Of a DNA stretch of 64,000 nt, positions 8,007 through 17,469 are shown piece by piece. The position numbers and the translations under genes were made by a program. The number at the start of each line of letters is the position of its first letter. Within the stretch, counting starts at the first letter, position 1. This DNA comes from Pseudomonas botevensis. GTDB lineage: Bacteria > Pseudomonadota > Gammaproteobacteria > Pseudomonadales > Pseudomonadaceae. The notes below the pieces were generated by a model that was not told where the DNA came from, did not search any database, and was given only the letters and a program-made list of their open reading frames with translations. The stretch spans positions 1 to 64,000 of the forward strand of contig NZ_JAHTKI010000007.1 of the NCBI RefSeq assembly GCF_019145475.1. Reading direction: 5' to 3'.

Positions 8007-11000
8007 TCAGATCCCCAGCTTGCTTTTCATACATTTTGAATAGGATGACGCATGACCACCCTGTCGTCTTGAACAAACGGGACAGTGTGATTGCACAGCC
8101 AACAACGAAGACTGATGCGCCGTATTGTTACTGCCCGTTCGATAGTACTCCACCACCAAAGCATCTTTGTGGTCAGCAACCATTTTAGGCGCCACAGTCC
8201 CACATACAACACACGGAACGCCTTGCACCGAAGCTGTCTGAGCCGTAGTGGGCCCACATGCCGAGTCCCGTGCATAGGGTTTGGTGATTCCCGGCTTGGG
8301 ATCGAACTGAGATTTATCGGGAATACCTAGATTACTCACCGGGACCGATTTTCCTGTCCCATCGGTCGTATGCGTCAAACCCAACGGATCAATCCAACCG
8401 GTAGGATTCGGTGCGTAAGCGTAGCTGTTCAGTCCACCTGCATAACCCACCGGATCCTTGCTTATGAATCGACCAACTCCCGGATCGTAGTAACGATGGC
8501 GGTTATAGTGCAGTCCCGTTTCATGATCGTGATACTGGCCTTGGAAGCGGATCGGGTTCGCCAACCTCAATTGTCGCGCTAGAGCAGAGCGCTGTTCGCT
8601 GACCTCTCCCCATGCTTTGTAATGGGCGCTCCAGGCAACATCACCGTTCTGATCGGTCAGTTCAAGAGGTGTACCCAGGCGGTCACATTGATACCAGGCT
8701 ATGGCATCGAAACTTTTTACCTGGGGTTTATGACCCCACATTGGATCGTCATCAAGGCTGTATTCACCACCATAATCAGGAAGTTCCAGCAATTGAATCG
8801 GACTGTGAGAAACAGCCTGTGCCACCGGAACAAAGGTTCCTGGCTCGAATACATAATGAACCGTACGTCCTGCGTTTGCGTCGGACTGCGCGGGACTGCT
8901 TTCCCACGCTAGATTATCCCCGTCCCAACCGAACAAGGTGAAGCCACAGCCCAGCTCTCTCTGTTTACGAGCGCGCTCGTTACGGTTCCACTGTGAACCT
9001 GCTTCTGAACGTTCTTTGTAATGAGCATTGGAGTTCTTGTACAGCCGCCGTCCTAGAGGGTCGTAAGCGAAATCGACAGTCAAACGTGCATCGTCGAAAT
9101 TCACCATCCGATCAAACAAATCCCAGCGCATACGACTGTAGCTACCGTTCTGCCATCGCTGGATTTGGTTACCGCGCTCGTCGTACTCATAGTGAGTACC
9201 GGCATATTCACGCAGAAGGTTATCCAGCAGTTTGCTGCGAGGCTTATCTTGGTCGAGTGGACGTCGAAGCTGCGTTACTGCGTCATCCAACAAGTTACTG
9301 GCAGGGTCGAAAGCAAATGTTTCAACACCAAAACGGCTTACAGCGCTGATAAGGCGACCGACCGGATCATAACGGTAAGCCAAAGGCCCACGCCGAGTGT
9401 CGTTCAACTCAATCAATTGGCCAACGGCGTCGTACTTGTACTCACGCTTGAGTAGAGTCGACTTATCATCGTTACGGCCTAGCAACTGCTCTTGTAGTCG
9501 TCCCGCCGGATCCCACTTCTGTGTTTGCAGCAACCGGTTCCCTTGGTGCCTGGCCACTTCACGGTGCAGGTCATCACGCTCATACGCTATGAGCTCATGC
9601 TCATCGACTTTCAAACCAAGAAGATGACCGCTGCCGTAAGTCAGGCAGCTAACCTTATGTCCATCCGGTCGAACAGTCGCAATTCGCTGATTCAGGGCGT
9701 CGTACTCATGCCTCCAAACCGCCGCAAGAGGTTTATCGAGATCCAGGTAATTCTGGTGTTCGCGGATCAAATTACCGGCAGGATCGTGGAACCAGTGCAG
9801 CCGGCTATTGGCGTTGCTCGCCATGACGAGACGGCCATTACCATCGTATGCATAGGCCTCACTTTGAGACTCACCACCCAGACTGGCGCGACGTTCAGTC
9901 AAGCGCCCCATGGAGTCGAAGTGGAACTTGATGACTCGCTGACCATTGAACTTGCAATCAAGACGTCCGGTTTCAGGATCGTACTGATAGCGAGTCGTAC
10001 GGCCGTCAAAACCCGTTTCTTCCAGCAAGCGACCCAAGGGATCATAGTGAAAATGAGCGCGTTGTTCGTTTTCGTTTTCAAGGCTTACCAGCCGCCCCAA
10101 GCGATCCCAGTTATATCGTAAGCTCTGTTCCGCAGCATCCACCCGCTCACTGACAAAGCCCGCTGCCGTATAGCTCCAGGTCGTGCATTGACCCAGGGCA
10201 TCGACATGCGCCAACAACCGTCCTTCGGCATCGCGATCAAAACGCTCTTCTGTTTTGTCAGGATGCTTGATCAACACCAACTGACCATTTTTGTATTCGT
10301 ATTCGGTGCTTTGCGCAGCCGCGTCGGTGAAACAGATCAGTTGCCCGCGCGCGTCATATTCCCATGCACTGGTTTTGCCGGAGCAGTCTGTGTATTTGGC
10401 TATCTGACCCGCGTCGTTATATTCGATCGCTTTTTCGTTGCCGTTGGCATCCTTGATAGCAACAGGCTGGCCAGCCTTGTTGTAAGCGTATTCCGTTTTG
10501 TTGCCTAAGGGATCCACCGCCTCGACCAGATTTCCGTGATCGTCGTATACCCTTTCCCACTGCCCTCCCTCAGCGTCACTGATTTTTATCAACTGGTCAT
10601 GGTCGTCAAACGCATAGTGTTCAACGGTGTCATCCGGGCGGATGTGTTCAACCAGATTTCCGCGTGCGTCGTAACTGTAGCGATCAGTACTGCCATCCGT
10701 ATGAACGTGGCGAATAAGGTTTTTGGCGTCGTCACGAAAGAACCATTCAGACCGCTCATCCGGATGACGAATGCGATACGTGTAGCCAAGAATGTCGTAG
10801 TAGTGCCAGGTTTCGTTACCATAGGCATCCGTCACATACGTCAGACGGATGTTCTCGTCCCACTCAAGTCGCGTATCGAAACTGCCATCGTCAGCCCACT
10901 CTCGAATCGCCTTCGCATCCGGGCCACGTCCTTGCCACTCGATGTTCATGCCTCTGGCAGTGCGATCGGTATAACGCGTGATCAAATGATTTTCGTACTG

Positions 11001-12692
11001 GTAGGACCAAGACGCGCCATTCTCATCCTGCGCGAGAATAAGGTTGCCGTCGTTGTCATATTGGTAGCCGCAAAGTTGACGCTGAGGCACGCCATCCTTG
11101 ATCTCCCAAATTCCCGTCAGGCGGCCATGCTCATCAGTCAGCGTGCCCAGATGCGACAACACCTGGGTAACGTCGTCTTGATAAGTAATCAAATCCGACA
11201 GAACCGATTCGTCACCATGGCGATGCTCATAGTGAAGCATTATCCCTGCGCCATTACGCAAAACCACGCCAGCCAGCAGGTAACGCTGACCACGCCGGAC
11301 GTAAGTCTCTTTACGCTCGAATCCACGACACAGCAGTAGCTGACTTTCACTGCTACGGATCAGGGTGACATTTTCGATCGGGTCGTAGTGAAACAGTCCG
11401 ACTTTAGGAAGTGGATACTCGTGGCTCCTGCCATCGGAACCGAAGAAAAGCAAACCTTCGTCTTTGCAATCGAAGCGAGTACTGAATTCGGTAATCCATC
11501 GTGCGCCTATCGAAGCCTCGTCGTAGGCATCCAGACGAGAGTTGTAGATCCGAGACCACTCGATTGGAAATGCACCGGGAAGGCTGAAGTCGATGTGCTG
11601 AAGCAACTCTGACCCCAGCGAGAAATTGATGCTGTGACACGTGCCGGTACATGTGCCGTTCTTATCCGGATTGGCAGCTCCCTTAGCCGGCGCCTGATGA
11701 CTGGAGGCCTCCAGACGGCCTTCGCCAGCTTTCTGCTGAGCTCTGCTGGTTGCGTTCGGTTTGACACTCGCACTCTGGCCATGCCCGCGGCGCTTTCGCC
11801 ACGTTAGAACCGCCCCGCTCAGCATCTGGAGCAACCAGCCTATCGAGTGACGCGTACCGGGGTCACCCAACTTGCTCAATTGGGATTTTATTTCCGGCCC
11901 CATCGCTCTCAATGTGCCGGTGTGCGTCATGACCAGTCTTTTGGCCTGATCCGGCAGAAGGTTCTTCGCCGCGCTGTTCGCAACCCCTTTACCTACGGCT
12001 TTGTACGCACTGAATGCCGCGCCAAAGATATTGCTGATCGCCGCTTTGGGGTCACTGAGCAACTGATTGCCCGCCGCTGTGATTTTCTGTCCAGCTGCGC
12101 GAGCATCACCTTTCGAATCGAGCTTGCCATTTACGACAGCCTCAAGGCCTTTGGCAATTTCACTAACTGCGCTTTCACCGAGCTTTCCAGCGTCGGCAAG
12201 AATGCCCGATAGCTTGCCCTGAGCCTGTTTTACAAAATCATCGATCGTGCCGACGATGGTAGCGTTCAAGTGACCGACCAATACCTCGATCATCGAATCA
12301 CCCAGCAGCATCTTGGCGCTGTTACGCAGTTCCTGACGTACGAGAAAAAGGGTCGGGCGCATGCTCATCCGCGCAGCCGCCATTGTTGGAGGCGCGGGTA
12401 ACACACCAATCAGGTTGATGCCCAGGCTCACCCAGTCAAGCAATTGCCTTTGCTTGCTTTTAGCAAGGGTAACGATGTCGCCCAATGCGTCGACCAACGC
12501 CATGATGTTGCCTACGACAGGTAAAGCCCCTGCAACGCCTTTGATGCGATCCAGCGTTACCACATTGCCGCTGATGGATCGCAACCAGGCGTCGAATTGT
12601 GCAGCCCCCCTCCCGACATCTTGCACATCAAGGGTATTCAGGGGGACGACGGCTACCTGGGGCTCACGCTTTGAACCGGTTCCTTCAGTCAT
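8007..12692 (-). CDS. Rhs-family polymorphic toxin (T6SS effector) with an HNH-like nuclease tip
   Basis: 1561 aa. Architecture matches the other Rhs protein: N-terminal ~350 residues with hydrophobic stretches and no PAAR, then CHSINFSLGSE, many YD repeats and the core end GRFISKDPVGYAGGLN...IDPLGL. The tip (residues 1440-1561) has C1494-x2-C1497, then VADHKDALVVEYYRTG (D1507, H1508), then a SHCPVCSRRQGG block (H1536, C1537, C1540). Paired CxxC sites around a DHK motif are typical of zinc-bound HNH endonucleases, so a DNase is predicted. The ATG overlaps the vgrG stop codon (ATGA), which indicates translational coupling to vgrG, its likely carrier. The two Rhs cores are closely similar; the tips are unrelated. 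Confidence 0.92.
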   Translation of the reverse strand: MTEGTGSKREPQVAVVPLNTLDVQDVGRGAAQFDAWLRSISGNVVTLDRIKGVAGALPVVGNIMALVDALGDIVTLAKSKQRQLLDWVSLGINLIGVLPAPPTMAAARMSMRPTLFLVRQELRNSAKMLLGDSMIEVLVGHLNATIVGTIDDFVKQAQGKLSGILADAGKLGESAVSEIAKGLEAVVNGKLDSKGDARAAGQKITAAGNQLLSDPKAAISNIFGAAFSAYKAVGKGVANSAAKNLLPDQAKRLVMTHTGTLRAMGPEIKSQLSKLGDPGTRHSIGWLLQMLSGAVLTWRKRRGHGQSASVKPNATSRAQQKAGEGRLEASSHQAPAKGAANPDKNGTCTGTCHSINFSLGSELLQHIDFSLPGAFPIEWSRIYNSRLDAYDEASIGARWITEFSTRFDCKDEGLLFFGSDGRSHEYPLPKVGLFHYDPIENVTLIRSSESQLLLCRGFERKETYVRRGQRYLLAGVVLRNGAGIMLHYEHRHGDESVLSDLITYQDDVTQVLSHLGTLTDEHGRLTGIWEIKDGVPQRQLCGYQYDNDGNLILAQDENGASWSYQYENHLITRYTDRTARGMNIEWQGRGPDAKAIREWADDGSFDTRLEWDENIRLTYVTDAYGNETWHYYDILGYTYRIRHPDERSEWFFRDDAKNLIRHVHTDGSTDRYSYDARGNLVEHIRPDDTVEHYAFDDHDQLIKISDAEGGQWERVYDDHGNLVEAVDPLGNKTEYAYNKAGQPVAIKDANGNEKAIEYNDAGQIAKYTDCSGKTSAWEYDARGQLICFTDAAAQSTEYEYKNGQLVLIKHPDKTEERFDRDAEGRLLAHVDALGQCTTWSYTAAGFVSERVDAAEQSLRYNWDRLGRLVSLENENEQRAHFHYDPLGRLLEETGFDGRTTRYQYDPETGRLDCKFNGQRVIKFHFDSMGRLTERRASLGGESQSEAYAYDGNGRLVMASNANSRLHWFHDPAGNLIREHQNYLDLDKPLAAVWRHEYDALNQRIATVRPDGHKVSCLTYGSGHLLGLKVDEHELIAYERDDLHREVARHQGNRLLQTQKWDPAGRLQEQLLGRNDDKSTLLKREYKYDAVGQLIELNDTRRGPLAYRYDPVGRLISAVSRFGVETFAFDPASNLLDDAVTQLRRPLDQDKPRSKLLDNLLREYAGTHYEYDERGNQIQRWQNGSYSRMRWDLFDRMVNFDDARLTVDFAYDPLGRRLYKNSNAHYKERSEAGSQWNRNERARKQRELGCGFTLFGWDGDNLAWESSPAQSDANAGRTVHYVFEPGTFVPVAQAVSHSPIQLLELPDYGGEYSLDDDPMWGHKPQVKSFDAIAWYQCDRLGTPLELTDQNGDVAWSAHYKAWGEVSEQRSALARQLRLANPIRFQGQYHDHETGLHYNRHRYYDPGVGRFISKDPVGYAGGLNSYAYAPNPTGWIDPLGLTHTTDGTGKSVPVSNLGIPDKSQFDPKPGITKPYARDSACGPTTAQTASVQGVPCVVCGTVAPKMVADHKDALVVEYYRTGSNNTAHQSSLLAVQSHCPVCSRRQGGHASSYSKCMKSKLGI

Positions 12693-15595
12693 GACAGCAC
12701 CTCCCCTGGAAGAAGACTCGGTGTTTTAAGAGCCGGCTTTGGTAGATTCGGCGCCGGAAGGCTAGGCAACTTCCCGCTTTTGCTCGCAGCCCCCAAAATT
12801 CCTGACGCACTCGGCAGCGCCGCGCTCGCCAGTTTCGGCAAACCAGCCGCCCCACCCTGCATCGCTCCTTTCACCTGCTGCGCCGTTTGCATCGCACCCT
12901 GAGCGGTCTGCACAGCACCCATGCCACTCTGTGCCAGTTCCTTACCCTTCTCCAACATGTCCCAGTTCTTGCTCGGCAACGCCTGCGCGACCATGGCCTG
13001 CACCTGACTCGGCACGTCTTCGGCACCCGGCGGATTCAACGGCCATTCCGGCTTGCCGATGTAACTGCCCTCGCTCCAGGTATCAGCCGGATCCTTGCCG
13101 AACAACACGCGCGCCGGGCCGGGGGCTGCGCCCGCAACACTGGCAAACCCCTTACCGTCGAGCTTGCCTTTGATGCTTTTGCCCAGGGCGTCGATCACTT
13201 CGTAATCGCCTTCCTTGATGCCCTGGCGACCGGCGTACTGGTTAAACAGTTCGAGGTTGCCCTTGCCTGGTTTCGGCGGTTCGGGGAATACACCCGCAAG
13301 CGATTTGGCGCCGGTGTAAGCGAAGTTCGCTGCATGGGCGGTGTACGGGCCGCTGGTGGCGTGGGTGATTCCGCCAGCGTTATAGGTTGTGGCGCTGCCA
13401 CCGCCCTGGATCACCAGTTCGGTCTTGGCGGTGATAGTGATGCGATCGGCGTTAGCAGTGATATTGAGTTTGGCCAGCAAGTTGATGCTGTCCTTCAGCG
13501 CCTTCACATCGATATCGCCGGACGCCGCCACCAGACGCCAACCCATGCTCTGCACGAACAGACGCATGCCACGACTGGCACTGGCCAGCAGGCGCTTGCC
13601 GATCGACAGGCTGGTGTGGCCGGTACTGCTCAGCGCCAGGTGTTCGCCCGTGGCGATGTGGCTGGAGCGCGGCGTGGTCAGAGCGATACCCGCCGGGCTG
13701 GCCAAGACCAGATGCGGTTCGGTGAATTCCGGAAATTCGTTGGCCGTCAGATTCGCCGGACCAGAACCCAGCACACCCTGATGCTGGGCGTGCAACGCCT
13801 TGGCCACGTCATCCTGATCGCCCGCTTCCTGGGCTTGCAGCTCCTTGGCCTGCACCGCGAAACTGTCTTGCTGTTCGCTGGCCGTGGCCAGACGCTCGGC
13901 GGTTTCCGGCAGATCCTTGTGGTGCTTGGACTCGTTCGGGCGCGGCTCGGTAGTGATCAGCAAGCCGGCGCCGGCCCGCACCGCGCCGTGGCGGTCGGTA
14001 CGCAGTTCAAAGCCTTCGCCACGGGGCTGACCACCACTTGGACGCGGATGGGTCAGGTAACCGAGGTTGATCGCACTGGCGCCGTGATCACTGCGCAGCG
14101 CGATGCTGATCTCGCTGGTGGTGTCGTCGATGCGTAGTTCGTTGGCACGGCTGCCCTTGTATTCCTTGCTCTTGACCGTGGCCAGAGTCTTGAAGTCCGG
14201 CAGCTTGTACGGCGGCAGGTTCGCACCGTGGTACAGACAACCGGTGATCAGCGGCTGATCGGGATCGCCCTCTAGGAAGGACACCAGTACTTCCATGCCG
14301 ACCCGAGGGATATTGATCAAGCCAAAGGTTTCAGCGGCCCAGCTCGAGGCCACGCGCATCCAACAGGTGGTCTTGTCGTCGTGCTGGCCTTCGCGGTCCC
14401 AGAAGAACTGCACCTTCACCCGGCCGTACTGGTCGCAGAAGATCTCCTCACCCTCCGGGCCAGTAACGACTGCGCTCTGGGATCCGAGCACTTTCGGCTT
14501 TGGGTGATCCAGTGGCGGACGGTACGGCACATCCCACGGAATCGCGCTGAAGCGGTTGCGATAGCCTTGGTGGAAATCATCCTTGTTGTCGGTGGTGTCG
14601 CTGGTCACCGATTCTTCCAGCACTTGCGGTTGCTTGCCTTCGTGGAAGATTTCCGTGAGTAACCATAGGTCATTCCATGTCGGATTGGCGTGGTCAGTCA
14701 GGGCTAGAAAGTGGCCAGAGACGAGGATCGGCTGATCGCTGTTGCCTTCAGCTAGACGGTAGTCGCTGCGATGGCGCTCGAGGGCGCGGTTAGCCAGATG
14801 TTTGCCACGCTCGCGATCCACAAAACGGCCGGGGTAATCGTAATCTTCCAAATCCGGCTGGGCACTGCTCTTGGCATCGCTTTCCAGCTCGATCTTCGGT
14901 TTGACGAAGTCGTAATCGCGCCGTGTGGTGCGGCTAGTACGCGTGGCCAAACGTAGGCCGAAACGCTTGACCACCGGTTTGTCCGCAACCAGCCCCGAGT
15001 CCTGCTGGTAGGGCACCGGCGCCAGCTTTGGAAACACGGTCTGGTCGTCGCCGAAGGTCAGTTTGTGGCCGCTGGCAGTGTGCTGGAAGTGGTAGTGAAT
15101 CCCCTCCTCTTCACACAGGCGCTGGACGAAGTGCAGATCCGTCTCGTCGTACTGCACGCAGTAAACACGCTCGGGATAAATCGCGCTGAGTTGGAAGTGG
15201 TAGTCACTGGCGAGGATGCCGTGTTCTTCCAGAACCTGACTGATGATCTGCTGCACCGTCATCTGCTGGAAAATGCGCTGGTTGACCCGATGCGCCAGGT
15301 ACGCCAGTTGCGGGCGCAGGGAGATCTTGTAGCGGGTCAGACGTTTGCCCGCCTCGCCTTGGGCAATGCTGTAGATCAGCCCGTGGATACCTGTCCCGCT
15401 CGGTGAGAGCTGGAGGAACGCCAGTTTGTGCAGCAGGGTTTCGAGGTTGACCGAGGCCTTTTCGCTGACCAGTTCCAACTCGAATTCAAAGGGAGTGTTG
15501 AGCGCCTCCCGACCGGTGAACGACAAAACCTGGAAATCGCAGTCCACGCCATCGACTGTCAGGTTGAAATGAGGCTGATTGGCCGGTGAGAACAT
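12689..15595 (-). CDS. vgrG: VgrG spike protein (TssI) with C-terminal extension
   Basis: 968 aa. It has the gp27-like N-terminal part (TVDGVDCDFQVLSFTGREAL, then the ICYQYDETDLHFVQRLCEEEG-type region here VQYDETDLHFVQRLCEEEG), the gp5 OB-fold/beta-helix part (FCDQYGRVKVQFFWDREG, GMEVLVSFLEGDPDQPLITG), and a DUF2345-type region to about residue 770. Beyond that is a roughly 200-residue Ala/Gln/Pro-rich extension ending in LPSLPAPNLPKPALKTP, longer than a minimal VgrG. The extension probably serves as the docking tail for the Rhs effector encoded next, whose start codon overlaps this stop. With Hcp it forms the inner tube and spike of the type VI machine; the sheath and baseplate genes must lie elsewhere. 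Confidence 0.97.
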   Translation of the reverse strand: MFSPANQPHFNLTVDGVDCDFQVLSFTGREALNTPFEFELELVSEKASVNLETLLHKLAFLQLSPSGTGIHGLIYSIAQGEAGKRLTRYKISLRPQLAYLAHRVNQRIFQQMTVQQIISQVLEEHGILASDYHFQLSAIYPERVYCVQYDETDLHFVQRLCEEEGIHYHFQHTASGHKLTFGDDQTVFPKLAPVPYQQDSGLVADKPVVKRFGLRLATRTSRTTRRDYDFVKPKIELESDAKSSAQPDLEDYDYPGRFVDRERGKHLANRALERHRSDYRLAEGNSDQPILVSGHFLALTDHANPTWNDLWLLTEIFHEGKQPQVLEESVTSDTTDNKDDFHQGYRNRFSAIPWDVPYRPPLDHPKPKVLGSQSAVVTGPEGEEIFCDQYGRVKVQFFWDREGQHDDKTTCWMRVASSWAAETFGLINIPRVGMEVLVSFLEGDPDQPLITGCLYHGANLPPYKLPDFKTLATVKSKEYKGSRANELRIDDTTSEISIALRSDHGASAINLGYLTHPRPSGGQPRGEGFELRTDRHGAVRAGAGLLITTEPRPNESKHHKDLPETAERLATASEQQDSFAVQAKELQAQEAGDQDDVAKALHAQHQGVLGSGPANLTANEFPEFTEPHLVLASPAGIALTTPRSSHIATGEHLALSSTGHTSLSIGKRLLASASRGMRLFVQSMGWRLVAASGDIDVKALKDSINLLAKLNITANADRITITAKTELVIQGGGSATTYNAGGITHATSGPYTAHAANFAYTGAKSLAGVFPEPPKPGKGNLELFNQYAGRQGIKEGDYEVIDALGKSIKGKLDGKGFASVAGAAPGPARVLFGKDPADTWSEGSYIGKPEWPLNPPGAEDVPSQVQAMVAQALPSKNWDMLEKGKELAQSGMGAVQTAQGAMQTAQQVKGAMQGGAAGLPKLASAALPSASGILGAASKSGKLPSLPAPNLPKPALKTPSLLPGEVLS

Positions 15596-15669
15596 CCCTT
15601 GTTCCTCGCGCAGTGCTGCAACGCACGCCGGTCCCCGAGGGGGACGAACGCAATAAATTCATTGGGCAA

Positions 15670-15700
15670 AAGCGCCCCGACCAATCGTGCTGGTCGGGGC
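15670..15700 (-). terminator. Hairpin between hcp and vgrG
   Basis: A 10-bp perfect stem, GCCCCGACCA at 15674-15683 and TGGTCGGGGC at 15691-15700, with a 7-nt loop. Reading leftwards (the direction of transcription) the stem is followed by GCTTTTG. This fits an intrinsic terminator or attenuator behind hcp, which would keep Hcp abundant and VgrG scarce. Confidence 0.75.
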
Positions 15701-15720
15701 GGTACAACCGTCAGCCGCGA

Positions 15721-16236
15721 TTAAACGACTGGAGCACGCCAGTCATCGGAACCCGAAGTACCGGATACTTCGTGGGTCCAGGTGATTTTGCGGTAGGTGA
15801 ACTGCACTTCTTCCAGGTGGGTGAAGTGCGAATTGCCTGGATCCTGGCAGTTGTGCATTTTGTTGTTGATGGCGACGATGATCGCGTCTTCCAGTTTGGT
15901 GGTGTAGTAGTGCTCTTGGGTGCCTTGAGCCGAAGTGCGGTACCACTGGATAACGATTTCGCTCATGCGCTCGCCGGAGGTCAGAGCGGCTTGCAGCAGA
16001 GGCGAAGCCTTGTCGTAGACCTTGGTGATCACGACTGGCTTGTGCACGCGCTGACCGGTTGGCTGACCGGATTGTGGGTCACGCGGGATGATCACGTCGT
16101 GGGTGAAAGCCTGAACCATGACCTGGTCTTCGTGACCTTCCTGGAAGGTGTTGCCCACGGAGTCGGCGGTGAAGGCGCCGGCAGTGATCAGACCTTGTTT
16201 TTCGCCGGTAACCGACATGTACGCTGGTGTTGCCAT
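15721..16236 (-). CDS. hcp: Hcp, T6SS inner-tube protein
   Basis: 171 aa beginning MATPAYMSVTGEKQGLI, with the family signature blocks TPAYMSVTGEKQG, HKPVVITKVYDKASPLL and the C-terminal VQFTYRKITWTHEVSG. The usual Hcp length is about 160-172 aa. The start at 16236 is chosen over an upstream in-frame ATG at 16266 because GGAG sits 8 bases before it and it matches the family N-terminus. Hcp hexamers form the tube that carries the VgrG/PAAR/Rhs complex. It is the first gene of the island and is separated from vgrG by a strong hairpin. Confidence 0.97.
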   Translation of the reverse strand: MATPAYMSVTGEKQGLITAGAFTADSVGNTFQEGHEDQVMVQAFTHDVIIPRDPQSGQPTGQRVHKPVVITKVYDKASPLLQAALTSGERMSEIVIQWYRTSAQGTQEHYYTTKLEDAIIVAINNKMHNCQDPGNSHFTHLEEVQFTYRKITWTHEVSGTSGSDDWRAPVV

Positions 16237-16403
16237 GGGGAGTGCTCCTTGCTTGAAAGACATCACCGACAGGCACCATTGCCTGCCCGGGTGTCAGCGG
16301 AGATATCAAAATCCGTGCCAGCCATCACAAAGCCATTACGCAGCAAGGATTTAGGGCTTTACCCAGGGGATGGTTCAGCTTCGGGAACGACCAAAATCAG
16401 AAA

Positions 16404-16528
16404 AAGTGCGCAAGAAGTTGCGCAGTACTGCGCAACTTCTTGCGCACTTAGCTGTAAGCCTTAAGCTCCGTGGCCTACAGCGATTTTGAGGAACAAAAAA
16501 CCTAAATGAGTGCGCAACTTCTTGCGCA
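16404..16528. repeat. 46-bp perfect palindrome plus a third copy of its 18-bp unit
   Basis: The 18-bp unit TGCGCAAGAAGTTGCGCA occurs at 16407-16424. It recurs inverted at 16429-16446, giving a perfect palindrome over 16404-16449 centred on AGTACT, and again at 16511-16528. Each unit is itself an inverted repeat (TGCGCAA, 4-base spacer, TTGCGCA). The stretch from 16237 to 16642 has no other gene I can support. It could be a repeated operator, a cruciform or a transcription barrier downstream of neither gene (hcp reads away to the left, the next gene reads to the right). It is not followed by a T-run. Confidence 0.9.
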
Positions 16529-16642
16529 GTTCGATCGAAGCGGTAACCCAGGTGCAGAACCAAATGGCAACCCAGCCGTTCAGAGACGTGCGAACGGCTA
16601 ACGAAAAAGCCCGTACTCATCGCGCCAAAGGCATCTGAGTTC

Positions 16643-16900
16643 ATGGGTGAATGGCGTAATTCATTATCGGAAAATACAGTGCGAACCGATCTGCAACATC
16701 GCTTGCTGCTCACAGAGCTGATAGAAAACCACCTCAACAATAAAGATCCTGACTATGAGCAGTTGCTCGGAATCGCGAAGGATCCCTCCCGCCCTGTGCC
16801 AATCAGAGGTGTGCTCGAAAGCATCAGACGGTACAGCAGCACGCAACTGACGGAGTCAGAGCTGAAAACCATCGATGATCTGCTCTATCTGTATGGGTAA
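16643..16900 (+). CDS. Small hypothetical protein
   Basis: 85 aa, acidic and helical, no signal peptide or membrane segment; ends TIDDLLYLYG. The ribosome site is weak. It lies between the palindromic repeats and the SOS-regulated umuDC operon, with its own stop about 110 bases before the LexA box, so it is not part of that operon. I do not recognise the family; the composition and the intact frame make a real gene likely. Confidence 0.6.
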   Translation: MGEWRNSLSENTVRTDLQHRLLLTELIENHLNNKDPDYEQLLGIAKDPSRPVPIRGVLESIRRYSSTQLTESELKTIDDLLYLYG

Positions 16901-17009
16901 TGAAACAGCACGAGTCTATCGCCTCAATCAAACCGAATAGCTCGCCGGCCAGCCCCCGGCTGTCAGATTTTTCCTCATTGAATTGACCGAATCACATCCA
17001 AATCATTAA

Positions 17010-17025
17010 CTGTACATTCGTACAG
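17010..17025 (+). promoter_or_regulatory. LexA (SOS) box upstream of umuD
   Basis: CTGTACATTCGTACAG is an exact CTGT-N8-ACAG LexA operator, ending 18 bases before the umuD start codon. It places umuDC under SOS control. Confidence 0.93.
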
Positions 17026-17043
17026 TATCGGAAGTCGTGCGTC

Positions 17044-17469
17044 ATGAGCTTTTCAATCCTAGGCCCTATTGCTGTGGGCGGCCGGAAACTGCCCCTTTGC
17101 CTCTCCCGTGTTCCTGCAGGGTTCCCCTCACCCGCAGCGGATCACATCGAGGCTCATATCTCACTGGATGAGGTTCTGAACATTCGCGCACCGCACGTCT
17201 ACCTGGTCTCAATCACCGGAGAAAGCATGCAGGGCGCGGGAATATTTGAAGGTGACCTCGCCATCGTCGACCGCTCCATCGAGCCCGCTCACGGACACAT
17301 TGTGGTCGCACTCTTGAATAACGATCCTGTATGCAAACGCCTATGCCTGCGCGATAAGGACGTGATCCTCATGTCCGAAAACCCCAAATTCCCACCCCGC
17401 TACGTGCTTGAGGGAGACGAGTTGGCCATATGGGGTGTGATTACCGGCAGTGTGCGCAGTCATGTCTAA
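17044..17469 (+). CDS. umuD: UmuD-type SOS mutagenesis peptidase (S24)
   Basis: 141 aa. The self-cleavage site is the Ala25-Gly26 pair in SRVPAGFPSP. The catalytic pair is Ser61 (in TGESM) and Lys98 (in VCKRL), which match UmuD Ser60 and Lys97 with the usual spacing. RecA-stimulated removal of the N-terminal 25 residues gives UmuD', the accessory subunit of DNA polymerase V. A LexA box lies directly upstream, and the stop codon overlaps the umuC start by 8 bases, so both are translated together. Confidence 0.96.
   Translation: MSFSILGPIAVGGRKLPLCLSRVPAGFPSPAADHIEAHISLDEVLNIRAPHVYLVSITGESMQGAGIFEGDLAIVDRSIEPAHGHIVVALLNNDPVCKRLCLRDKDVILMSENPKFPPRYVLEGDELAIWGVITGSVRSHV

Noticed and set aside
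12887..14137. 416-aa open frame on the plus strand
   Set aside because: Antisense to vgrG, with no recognisable features.
16375..16740. 121-aa frame on the minus strand across the palindromic repeats
   Set aside because: It reads through the inverted repeats, has no family resemblance, and overlaps the better-supported small gene at 16643-16900.
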